This document shows positions 54,161-64,000 of a DNA stretch of 64,000 bases, piece by piece (position 1 is the first letter of the stretch; each line of letters opens with the position of its first letter). The DNA is from Desmodesmus armatus. Lineage: Eukaryota; Chlorophyta; Chlorophyceae; Sphaeropleales; Scenedesmaceae. The translations under genes were made by a program, and so were the position numbers. The stretch spans positions 310,001 to 374,000 of the forward strand of contig VIIQ02000562.1 in assembly GCA_007449985.2 (NCBI GenBank), read 5' to 3'. The notes under the pieces were generated by a model. That model made no database searches. It had not been told where the DNA came from and worked only from the letters and a program-made list of their open reading frames with translations.

Positions 54161-54855
54161 ATGGTGGAGGGGGGCCCTGGCTCCCGCAAGCCAAAGCAGC
54201 AGGGGAACAATGCTGACCCCTCCTGGACTGCGATGCTTGGCAAGCCTGCCTTCTGCCAGGACTGTGAGTCATCCCGCGTGGTCTGGTGTCGGGTGAAGGG
54301 CTACCCATGGTGGTGAGTGTGTGTGTGTGTGGGGCATGCCTGGGCTGCTGGGTGCTGTGCTGGGGACCCAATGCTGTTTGTCTTCTGCCATCGTCAACTG
54401 GGCACCGGTGGGTGCCTGCGGGCCCCGCCAAGCACGTGAACGAAAGCAGGAGTATTAGACCGAGGTGGAGAGGGCACCGGTGGGGCCATGCAGTGGCTAT
54501 AGACTGGCAGCAAGCCCGACTTGAGGATTCGACAGCAGCAGACACTGTCCAAGCAGGAGCACCGACCACAGCAGCAGCAGGAGTGCTGCATTCCCAACAT
54601 ACGCATCCCTTTGCTTCTTGCGTTTCCATTACGATCGCGCAGGCCAGCGCAGATCCTCTCCAAGGCCGCTGCAAGGCAACACCTGGGGGGAGTCCCGCAC
54701 AAGAGCAGCCAGGACACGCCCGTGATCTTCTTTGGGACGTCGGAGATTGCCTGGATTGGCGCGAAGGACGTCACGGCATGGGAGAGCGGCATGGCCCAAT
54801 CTTTCTGCGCCAAGGGGCGCAAGAACAAGAAGTTTGTCGTCGCGCTGGAGCAGGT
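54119..54855 (+). repeat. Inverted duplication arm B (PWWP exons)
   Basis: Partner of 49183-49927. It covers the end of the 5' UTR, exon 1, intron 1 and exon 2 of the PWWP-SET gene, and stops at the exon 2 donor. The arms are separated by about 4.2 kb that contains the RETICULATA-like gene. Confidence 0.92.
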
Positions 54856-57800
54856 AAGCGCTTTGGTTGTGCATTCGGCTTTTTTCCAGCGCGTCTAGGC
54901 CGCTCCGTCATGATCATGACGACAGGCTGGTGTCACCAGGTCCCTGGTAGTGCAGCAGCAGCAGCAAGTGCAGCAGCAGCAACTCTGCCTGCCTGCAGGT
55001 TGTGCCTGAACCACCACCTCAAGGTACTCGGCAAATGGATTTGCTGCTGTCCACGTGGCACTGGGTCTCCATGATGGTCCTGGTCTGCAGCAGTGCTGGT
55101 GTCCCCTGCCTGAGCCGACATGGCTGCTTCCTTAATCACTGATCAATGGTCGCCTGTTGCACTGGCCACTGTGCAGGTGCGCGACTTCATGTCACTGGCG
55201 GCTGATCGTGTTGCTCCCCACGGCTGGTGGTGCCCGCCACCCAATCGTGGAGCCCGTGCTCAGATAGAGGAGCCACCCAGCTCATCAGTGGAGGAGGAAG
55301 AGCCAGAGCAGCAGGAAGCAGCACCTGTCAGCGTGTTGGCTCAGCCGCAACCAGAAGCCCTGCAGCAGCAGGAGGATAGCAAGCAGCAGACCGTGAATGG
55401 GGAGCCTGAGCAGCATAGCAGCTTTGGCTCTGGTGAGCGGGAGCCTCCAGCTGCTGGTGGTGGAAGCAGCTTCGCAGCAGCAGCTGTGGCAGCAGCGGCG
55501 GCAGCTGCCCTGTCTGCTGAAGAGGCTGCAGAGCTCGAGCAAGCTGCTGCCACAGCAGCAGCTGTCATGAGCCGTAGCATGAGCGGCCAGCACAGGCTCA
55601 GTGGGGGCCGTGCAGATGACAGCCTGGCACAGCACAATAGCTTCAGTGGCCGCAGCGGTGCCACTCACAAGTCTGCGTGTGCGCAGATCTGGGGTGGTGG
55701 TGGTGGCAGCCTGTCTGCTCACCCCAGCCAGGATGGGGGTGCTGAGCCGCAGCAGCCGCTGGGCAGGCATCAGCGCAAGCGCCGGGCCACACGGCAGCTG
55801 TACGACTCTGGCAGCGAGGCCAGCGAGAGCGACGGCAGTGAGAAGCCGTCAGCGGCCAACGGACGCAGCAGCAGCGGCGCCAGGCAGCGCAACAACAGCC
55901 GCAGCAGGGGGCAGTCAGCTGTGGGTGCTGCTGCAGCTGCAGCCGCAGCTGCTGAGGCAGCAGCAGCAGCTGCTGGGGATGGCGAGCTGCCGTCAGGCAC
56001 CTTCATGCAGGTGAAGAGGCGGCGGTTGCTACAGGCCGAGGGTGAAGCAGCAGGCAGTGACAGTGATGCCACAGACCTGGAGTCCCTCACTATGGCTGCC
56101 ATGGCTATGGCACAGCTGGCTGGTGGGGCTGAAGGCTGGCAGCACTCTGACACAGAGCAGCAGCACCCAGCAGAGCGTGGTGCCTCTCCGATGGACCTGC
56201 ACAGTATCACTGCAGCTGCTGCAGTGGCAGCGGCTGCTGTTAAGGCTGACGAGGACATGCAGGATGCTGCCCTGACGTCACACGTGGCCTGCAAGGCCGA
56301 GGGTAGCGCTGACGCAGCGGCAGAGGCTGGGGTGGGCCGCCAGCCTGGCCACAGAGCTGCTGTGTCCGCGCAGCCTCAACAGTATGAGCACTCTGGGGAG
56401 GGGCTGCCGTGCAGCCACAGCTGGCAGTATGCTGTGGCCATGCCTGGGGCAGCTGTGGGTGTGCCAGCAGCTGCTGACAGCACAGTAGTGGCTGCTGGCG
56501 GCAGCAGCAGCGCCAGCAACAGCAGTGGCGAGGAGAAGCCTTCACAGCAGACACCGGCAGGAGCAGCTGTTCCTGCTGCTGCCGCTGCCCCGGCCTCTTC
56601 CTACTACATGCAGCTGTTTGCTGGCTTTGCAGTTGGCAACGGCGCTGGTGGAGAGGAGAGTGGGGAGGGCCAGCATGGCGCTGGCGAGGATGCAGCAGGC
56701 GAGGAGCAGCAGGAGCTGGCAGCAGCTGATGGTCTGGCAGCGGTTGCTGAGGCAGCTGCTGCAGCAGCAGCAGCCGCAGGTGTGGCTGAGGAGGGCAGTA
56801 CCCACGCAGACGGTCTTTCAGAGCTGGCAGCCCTAGCAGCAGCAGGGGCTGCTGCAGTGGCAGCAGGCCGCTTGGACCCTGCGGGTGTGCGTGCTGGGCA
56901 GTACTCTGCTAGTGGGGGCATGATGCCTCCTGATGCTTTTGCGGAGGACCCTGCCGCTGCAGCGGCTGCGGTCATCAGTGCTGCTGTTGCAGGTGGCGTG
57001 GTGGGCGCTGCTCGCAGTGGCGAAACTGCACCAACCGGCGTGCAGCATGTGGCTGCTGTGAATGCCCTGTTCGCGGCGTTCAGCGCGTCTGCTGCACCTG
57101 CTGCGGCAGCCCTGCAGGGCAGCAGCTTCCACCACAAGCAGCAGCAACACCACCACCAGCACCATCACAGCCTGCCCTACCAGCACAACAGCTCCAGTGC
57201 GGCCGTGAGTGACAGGTCGGCGGGCTCTGCAGGGCAGCAGCCGCAGCAGCAGCGCGCAGGCGCCAGTGGCAGCAGCTTCAGCAGCAAGAGGCGCAACGCA
57301 GCAGCGGCGGCAGCCCTGGCAGCGCAGCATGTGATCACTCCGCCAAACCCTGCGCTGGATGCACAGGTGGCAGACCTGCTGCTGCGGCCAGAGGGTCCTC
57401 GGCTGCCGCTGCAGCAGGGGCTGCCTGACTCTGGGTTCAGACTGCCGAGGGAGATGCTGCTGAACCGGCCGCCCAAGTTTGAGTGGCTGAAGCGCAACAC
57501 CTTTGTGTCTAGGGAGAGGCCAAAGCGGTTGGCAAAGCATGACGTGCACGTGTGCAACTGCAGGTATGCATGGATGAATAGTTGTCTGCTTTGACTGTTC
57601 GGTCTTGCGTTCTGCATGTAGTGCAGTTCTTTTGTCTGTGAATGTTGCTGTCAGGGTTGATGAGTTTTGCGCCGTATCAACGGCAGCAAGTACTTGACGC
57701 AGGTCAAGAGCCCCAGTTGTGGTGTGCAAGCCAGCTGTACGATGTGCTGATAGAACTTGTTCATCGCTCTTCCCTCCTGGTGTTGCAGGCCAAAGCGCAT

Positions 57801-60800
57801 CCGCCAGCCTGACGGCAGTGAGCTCGTCGTGGGCTGCACAGATGGCTGCCTCAACAGGCTGTCCTTCATCCACTGTGACCCTCGCACCTGCCCCTGCGGC
57901 ACGGCCTGCACCAACAAGCCCTTCCACCTGCTCAAGGCGCCGCCTCTGGAGGTGTTCCTCACAGAGAACAGGGGCCACGGCGTGCGTCTCACGCAGCCGC
58001 TGGACAGGGGCCAGTTCGTCGTGGAGTACGCTGGCGAGGTGAGGGGATGGCGCCTGAGCCGGTTGCTGAAGCAAGTGTGTCAACGGTTAGACCTTTTGCG
58101 CGCCTGTTCTGGTGTGCTTGCTGCATGTCCATACCTTACTTGGCTTGTGCTGCCTGTTTTGGTTTCCTTGCTGCATGGTCACGCCTTACTAGGCTTGATT
58201 GGCATCAGCTTGGACTGACTGCCAGGGGTTGGGGAACGGTGTGGGTGTTGGTCACTGTGCAGTTGTGAGCTGTGGTGGTATAGAGACGGTGGTTGCAATG
58301 GTATGTCCCTCGTCTCCCCTTGTTGTCCCCTTGTTGTGCGCAGGTGATTGACCAGGCAGAGCTGCAGCGCCGCATGGATGCTGCGCGTGACTCTGGCGAG
58401 CAGCACTTCTACATCATGGAGCTGTCCCCGGGGCTGTACATCGATGCCAAGCGCAAGGGCAACCACGCGCGCCTGCTCAACAGCTCATGCGACCCCAACT
58501 GCGAGACGCAAAAGTGGTGAGTCTGGGCAGATGCCAGCGGTCTGCTGTACCATGGGGCATTGCAGGCCTGTACCAGCTGCAGCTTGGCTGTTTGTGGGTG
58601 GTGAGACAGGCGGTTTCTCGCATCGTCGCCCGAGCTAGCTACCAACCAAGCAGCACGTGTTGGCACACTGTTGCCAGTGTGTGGCAGGTAGGGCAGGCAC
58701 TTACCCGCACTGTTTATCGTCTGCCCACTGAGCACACCAGTGGAGCTATAAAGGTCCATTGCTGCGCAGCATGGGAGCTGGATTTGGGGTCTGTCTGGCT
58801 TTGTGAGCCATTTTGCTTCTTGATGCGTGCAGGCGTGACGCTGCCACTGGGGAGGTGCGCATTGGCATCTTCACCACACGCGCAGTGACAGACCTGGATG
58901 AGCTTACCTACGACTACATGTTTGAGCACAGTGGTGTGGGCGCACTGGCGCGGGGCTTCAAGTGCATGTGTGGCGCCAGAAACTGCAGGTGAGTGTGCTA
59001 GCTGAGGCGTCGCATGTATGCTGTGAGTGTGGGGAGCTAAACTTGTGGGGTACTGTTACTGGCACAACTTGAGGGCAGTCAGGAGAATTGAAAATGTGTT
59101 CTGCTGTGAGTGTGGGTAGCTAACCTTGTGGGGTACTGGCACAACTTGAGGGCGGTCAGGCAAGTTTGAACATGTTGTGTGCTCCCAGCGGCCCTCCTCG
59201 GCAGCTTCACCGGTCGGTGCAGTCCTCGTCATTGATATCCACTGCGAAGGCGACACGGAGTGGTTTTCAATGAGGAGGACTGTACCGACTGGGGGGGCTG
59301 CCGCCGGTAGGCCTGGTTTTGATGGGAGCCCCATGAGAGCAAGGGTGCTAGGGCCGCAGCATGGCTGGTGTGTTGGCACAGAGCGTGCTGAGTAGCATGC
59401 ATGTCCTAACAGCATCTGCAGCATCCTATCCTAGCAGTCCTACAAGGACCGGTCAAGTGTTGTGGAGTGCAGTGATGGTGGTTGGTGGAGGTAGACAGCC
59501 ATGCCCTCCAAGAAAAAGGTGTGTGCGTGCCAGTCGTCATGAAAAACATTCCCGTCGTAAGGATGGTTGTGCCCTTGGCGTGGGGCATGGTGGACTGCGT
59601 CCACCGGGTCTTTCCGGAGTTGCGTCGATCAGGTGTGAAAGCATGCTGTGTGCCATGGCAGCTGTTTTGGAGCAGGGCAGTGCTGCAGCAGCCGCTGGGT
59701 GGTGGTGTGGGTGCAGCGTCTCTGCTCAACATTGCCGCTCTAGGGAGAGAGCGGGTTGTCGAGCATCAGTGTGTGATATGATGTGTGGGTACAAGAGTCA
59801 TGTGTTGATGGCCTGCAGGGGCACGATGGACGTCAACCCCGACCGCAAGCGTGACTGGGGCCGCCGCCTGGATGTGTTCTGGGAGGGTGACGGTGTCTAC
59901 TACAGGGGCACTGTCACCGGGTACTCCACCAGCAGCGGCAAGCACACCATCATGTACGATGATGGGGATGTGGAGCGCGTCAAGCTGACAGAGGTGGGTA
60001 GACACAGGGAGGCTTTGGGGGTGATTGTCGGAGTGTGCATGTGTGGTGTCTGTCTTTTTGAGCCCAGCAATGGCCCAACTGTTGGTGGTGGTCTGTGTCA
60101 ACGTTTGCTTGCTGAGCGCTGTGGCTGCACTGGCAGCTTGGCATGCAGGCGCATCCATGTATGGTTGAATGTCTCATGTGTCAAATCAGGTGTCAATTTC
60201 ATAGGCATCACAATCTCAACATCTACACTCACACAACATCAGCATAAGGTGGTGACAACGTTCACATGCTGGGAACTGATCGCCAGGCTGCTGCTGTCGG
60301 ATGTCCTCCAGGTGTCTCACCGCTGGCTGGACGAGCACCCCCTGGCGCAGGCTCACCCGCTGCAGCAGTGCTGGCTGGTGCTCCTGGAGGTAAGCAGGGG
60401 ACAATTTTTTGCAGGCTGGCCTTCTTCTGCACACGCTGCTGCTGTATGGCACATGTTGCAGAGCTGTGTGTTGACAGAGGGAATGTCAATGCTATGTCGA
60501 GCACATGTTGCATGCGCACGGGGTGGTCTTTGTATAAGACACATGTAGACTAATGCATCATGATATGTGACTCATGGTGAATGATGTGTGTGCCTGCCCC
60601 TGCAGACTCTGGCAGTTGGTCTCAGACTGACCAGGAGGGCAGCGTCATGGACGATGGTGCTGCTCCTGCCAGCATCAGCCTGCGCCTGGGTGGGCGCCCA
60701 CCCCAGGCAGCCTCACCTCTGCGGCCAGCCTCAGCCGCTTCTGCCGGCATTGCTGGAGACGGCGACGCCGTCGCTGCTGCGGATGCGCTGGCAATGCTGG

Positions 60801-62434
60801 GTATGGCTGCGGAGGCTGAGCTCGAGCAGCAACAGCAGCAGCAAGGGCCAGCCCAGCAGCAGCATGCATACGAGCCAGATATGTTTGCCCGGCCTGCAGC
60901 GAAGAAACAGCGCATGGGCGGGTACCCCGGCGAAGCAGCTCGGTTTGAGGGCTTGCAACAGCAGCAGCACATGTACCCTCATGGTCTGGTCAGGGCACAG
61001 CAGCAGTGGCAGCACAGCAGCAGCAGCAGCCAATCTGCGGGAGGCAACCATGGTGCGGGTGGGGTGCTGGATGGGCACTCGCCCATAAGCCCGCTGGGCC
61101 AGCGGGGCTTCCAGCCATTCAGGGCCCCAGGAGGCCTTGGTGCATCAGCAGGTGGGCCCCTCTCTGGCCATGGCTGGGCTGCGCTACAGGCAGGGGCACC
61201 CCAACAGGGCTACCAGCAGCAGCAGAGGGGTGTGGCAGGGCCAGAACCCCGCGGTTCTGTGGGCTACGCAGGAGGTCTGGAGCCCGCAAACAGCCAAGGG
61301 GAGTTCCTTCCGTGGGAGCAGCTGCTGTCTGGCATACGTGCCATCAAGACCCAGGGTCCTCCTCTGTTCCAGAAGAGCAGCGTGGCGCCCGCGCAGCCCC
61401 AGCGTCCGTCGCAGCAGCCCCTGTCTCACCTACAGCAGCGGCGGCCCAACTATGAGAGCTGTGGCAGCAAGTTTGGGCGGTTGCTGGACCTAGTGGGTCA
61501 GGTGCAGCCGGCCGACATCCAGCCCCCTGTAGCGCTGCAGCAGCTGCAGCAGGCACGGCCGGCTCAGCTGCAGCCGCAGCCCCAGGCTCAGCAACAGCAG
61601 CAGCAGCGGGTGCCTGTGCAGGCACAGCAGCCCCTGCTGACACCTGCAGGGCGGTCAAGCAGCTGGGGTGGCAGCAGCAGCAGCTCTGCCAGCTGTCAGG
61701 TTCCGCTGTTCAGAGCTGTGAACGCGCAGATGTCGGCGATGCTGTTGCAGCAGCAACAGCAGCAGCAGGCGCTGCAGCAGCTTGTGTCCCCACGTGGGCG
61801 GGCAGTGACTCAGCAAGGGCAGGCGCAGCAGATGCCACCGCCGCCACCGCAGGCAGCACAGCAGCAGCAGTGGGCGCAGTTGCCGCCTGTTCATCCGCAC
61901 CACCAGCAGCAGCACTCAAGGGTGATGGCCCCTCCCCCTGCAGTCAGTGCTCCCAGCAAGGCAGCACTGCCAAGCCCAACAGCAGCTGCAGCAGCAGCAG
62001 GCCCTGCAGCTAGTGCATCTGCTGTAGCAGCTGCGCTCCAGGGGCTGGCAGGGGGTGGCCCCACCAATGCACTGCAGCCGGCTCATCAGCATGCAGAGCG
62101 GGTAGGCTCAGCAGCGTCCTTTACCAAACCGCAGCCTGTGGTCGTGGCGCAGCGGCAGGAGCAGCAGCAGCAGCAGCACCAAGTGGTGCCTGACTGTGTG
62201 CGTGCAGCTGTGCCGGATGCAGACTGCAGGGCGGCCGCAGCGGCAGCTGCTGTGCAGGCGTGCTGTGTGGGTCAAGCTGCTGCTGTGTTGGGCAGTGCTG
62301 GCAGTGGTGGGTCAACCGCTAGTGCCGATAGCGCCCTTGCATCTGCAGCAGCTGCTGCTGCCAACGCGGTGCCTGCCATGCAGCCAGCACCTGGCATCAC
62401 TGATATGCGTCAGGCACAGACAGTGGCACAGTGA
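54161..62434 (+). CDS. Histone lysine methyltransferase: PWWP, AWS-SET-postSET, Tudor-like
   Basis: Exons: 54161-54312, 54643-54853, 55177-57563, 57789-58038, 58344-58516, 58833-58988, 59819-59993, 60312-60389, 60626-62434 (TGA); phases agree, 1,796 codons. The N-terminal PWWP domain reads literally PWWP across the exon 1/2 junction. Exon 3 encodes about 750 residues of Ala/Gln/Ser/Glu-rich sequence, then the AWS begins (VCNCRPKRIRQPDGSE). The SET domain has NRGHGVRL, QFVVEYAGE, GNHARLLNSSCDPNC and DELTYDYMF; post-SET has CMCGARNCRG. A Tudor-like segment (WEGDGVYYRGTV...MYDDGDVERVKL) follows, then about 600 Gln-rich residues. The AWS-SET type suggests H3K36 methylation (NSD/SETD2/ASH1 group). 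The motif normally NHSC is NSSC here. The last acceptor was chosen at 60625 to keep frame; one at 60604 would shift it. Confidence 0.9.
59021..59180. repeat. Imperfect ~80-bp tandem duplication in a SET-gene intron
   Basis: Units about 59021-59100 and 59104-59180, sharing CTGTGAGTGTGGG...GGCACAACTTGAGGGC with small indels. It lies within the intron between post-SET and Tudor-like exons. Confidence 0.8.
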
Positions 62435-64000
62435 GCTAGTGCTGGCGGGCTGTTCTTGGGCTTTTGCTAGGGCTGTGTTGTTGTCAGTAGGTGCTATGGC
62501 TGATGTGCTGCACTGAGCATCATCTGTGTCTGCCTGAACCTGGTTGGTGGTGGTTGGGATGGTTTTAACGCAATCCTGTGCATGCTGCAGCTTGGCGGCT
62601 GTGGCAAACACCAGATTCTGGGTGTACGTTGTGTCTGTCTTGGGGTGTTGTGCTGGTTTTCACGCTGGTGTCGTCATGCATGTCGTGGTGCTGCAGCTCT
62701 CGTTGTTGTGCTGTTCCCGCATGTGGCAGTGTAGCTGTGCGGCTTTCACACGCTGCTGTTTGCTGCTCGTATCACTAACGGCGGTGCTTGGCTGTGTCTG
62801 CAACCACCACTCTCTGTGGTAGGGTATGTTATCCGGGAGTGTGGTGGTGTGTGAGCAGTGCAGCCCTCCCGTGTGGCTCCTTGGATCTCTGCACGTCAGG
62901 TCAGGCACCCTGCACAACTGGCAGCTGTGCCTTTGGTGTGTGGATCCTGTGTCTGCACTTGCAGTGCTGTGTGGGTCTTGAATGGCCTTTGTTGTATGCC
63001 CAAGTACTGGTCAGCTCCTCTCTAGTACAACAGCAGCAGTTTGACAGCTGCGCTTGTGCACCAGTTGTGCCGCCCTGCTGCATTGGCAGGCATACCAGCA
63101 TCACCTGGTGCACGCATGTATGTAAGAGGAAGAAATGTGCCTGTTTGGGCTCCTTGTACGTTGTCGGAAGTGTATCGTTGCTCCCTGCTGTGTCGTGTGC
63201 AGCGTCGGGTAGCTTGTGACACTAGCTAACATCCACGGTTTGGGGTTTCTTGAGCTGCTAACTAGCAGGGGTATCAGCACAGCCTGTGCTCCTAGTAGCT
63301 GCTCCCTTGTAAATTGGCTGTCGGAGACATGCCTGTGTCTGCCTGGCAACTGGGCTGTTTGGAATGCAGAGCATCTACCTGTTAGGGGCAGTTGAGGGCC
63401 CACTGGCCTTCTTGGACCCTTGTTGGTTGGACCCTTGTTGGTTGGAAAGGGGGTGAAGCATGTGTGCTGCCTGTTTTGATGCCACCATCCATTGCTGTGC
63501 TGTCAGCATGGCATCTGGCGCCGGCATTTGGGGTCTATGACTTCTGCCAGGCGCGCCCTGTTCGGTGCAACAGCACGGGGTATCCCATGTCATGCAGCAC
63601 AGTTGCAACAAGGGGTGTGCAGTTAGTGGTGGTACTGTTGTGTAGTTGTTGCTGTCTTGCCAAGCCTTGTGGGGCTTGGTGATGGCAGCACCTTGCCACC
63701 CTGGTTGCTTTGCAGCCTCTGAGCACCTAGCCCCCACGCTGCTGGTGTGTATCAGTGGTAATGAAGACTGTCCGCACCCATTTTGACAGAGGTGACTGGG
63801 GTATGACCAATTTTGTTTCGCACTTGCTCCTGCTGGGAGTGTTACTACCGAGAGTGAAAGGTGGCTGGTGGATGCCTATCAGGTGTCTGGTCACCTGCTG
63901 GAGGGTTCGCACTTGTTTGAAGTGGGGTCCAAGCAGCGGCTGGAAACCGATACTGTAACAGCTCCGAGAAGCAATTATTCGAGTGTCTTTTGGTAACACG
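62435..64000. other. 3' flank of the SET-domain gene
   Basis: Probably 3' UTR then intergenic DNA. A TGTAA lies near 63308. A 14-base tandem duplication (CCTTGTTGGTTGGA) is at about 63418-63445. No further gene recognised before the window ends. Confidence 0.5.

Noticed and set aside
54998..55022. Small exon reading VVPEPPPQ between PWWP exon 2 and exon 3
   Set aside because: Its donor phase does not match exon 3, and direct joining gives LEQVRDFMSL, the usual end of a PWWP domain.
56833..58083. 416-codon minus-strand ORF opposite the SET gene
   Set aside because: Antisense shadow of Ala/Gln-rich coding sequence; spans SET-gene splice sites without a sensible model.
60588..61088. Alternative frame at the start of the last SET-gene exon
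   Set aside because: It closes after 166 codons, whereas the acceptor at 60625 keeps a 600-codon frame in phase with upstream exons.

Overview
This window is nuclear DNA from an intron-dense eukaryote, most likely a chlorophyte green alga (the exact lineage is not resolved). Several products are plant or algal in type: a PHS1-type phosphatase, a plastid RETICULATA-like (DUF3411) protein, an MTA m6A methyltransferase, a plant-type dCMP deaminase with an N-terminal hydrophobic segment, and an SRSF1/SR34-type splicing factor. Introns are short to medium with GTGAGT/GTAAGC-like donors and TGCAG acceptors. Coding and non-coding DNA are both rich in CAG/CTG runs and Ala/Gln tracts. I recognise no transposon, tRNA, rRNA or CRISPR. 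Exon models were built by hand from splice sites and reading-frame phase. Except where stated (the PHS1-like gene and the 6.2-10.1 kb gene), each gene's exons sum to an intact frame.

Layout: 0.2-4.6 kb, PHS1-like phosphatase (+, 5' end outside the window). 6.2-10.1 kb, secreted Ala/Glu/Pro-repeat protein with a likely GPI signal (-). 10.9-15.9 kb, MTA/METTL3 (-). 16.6-19.3 kb, Whi3/Scw1-like RNA-binding protein (+). 20.6-26.7 kb, REXO-type DEDDh exonuclease (-). 27.8-28.9 kb, complex I NDUFA2/B8 (-). 29.7-35.6 kb, sugar-porter MFS protein (-). 36.7-38.5 kb, orphan six-exon gene (-). 39.6-42.2 kb, dCMP deaminase (-). 42.6-45.3 kb, SRSF1-like SR protein (+). 46.1-48.3 kb, CxxCxxCC metal-binding protein (-). 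48.8-49.9 kb, duplicated gene fragments. 51.4-53.8 kb, RETICULATA-like (-). 54.2-62.4 kb, PWWP-AWS-SET-Tudor-like histone methyltransferase (+).

There is no operon logic. The shared themes are RNA processing (MTA, SR protein, Whi3-like, exonuclease) and chromatin (SET gene). Two gene pairs diverge from intergenic regions of nearly the same size (386 and 385 bp).

The most unusual items are: (1) an eight-copy 155/157-bp tandem array that multiplies the first 88 bases of a catalytic exon inside the exonuclease gene; (2) a recent ~740-bp inverted duplication of the PWWP exons, beside an older relic of the RETICULATA-like gene; (3) an undescribed surface-type protein with PEVQ helical repeats, AEP repeats with N-glycosylation sequons and a GPI-like tail, interrupted by apparent one-base indels; (4) a SET domain reading NSSC where NHSC is expected; (5) a 36-bp dispersed sequence, one copy of which starts exactly at a splice donor.
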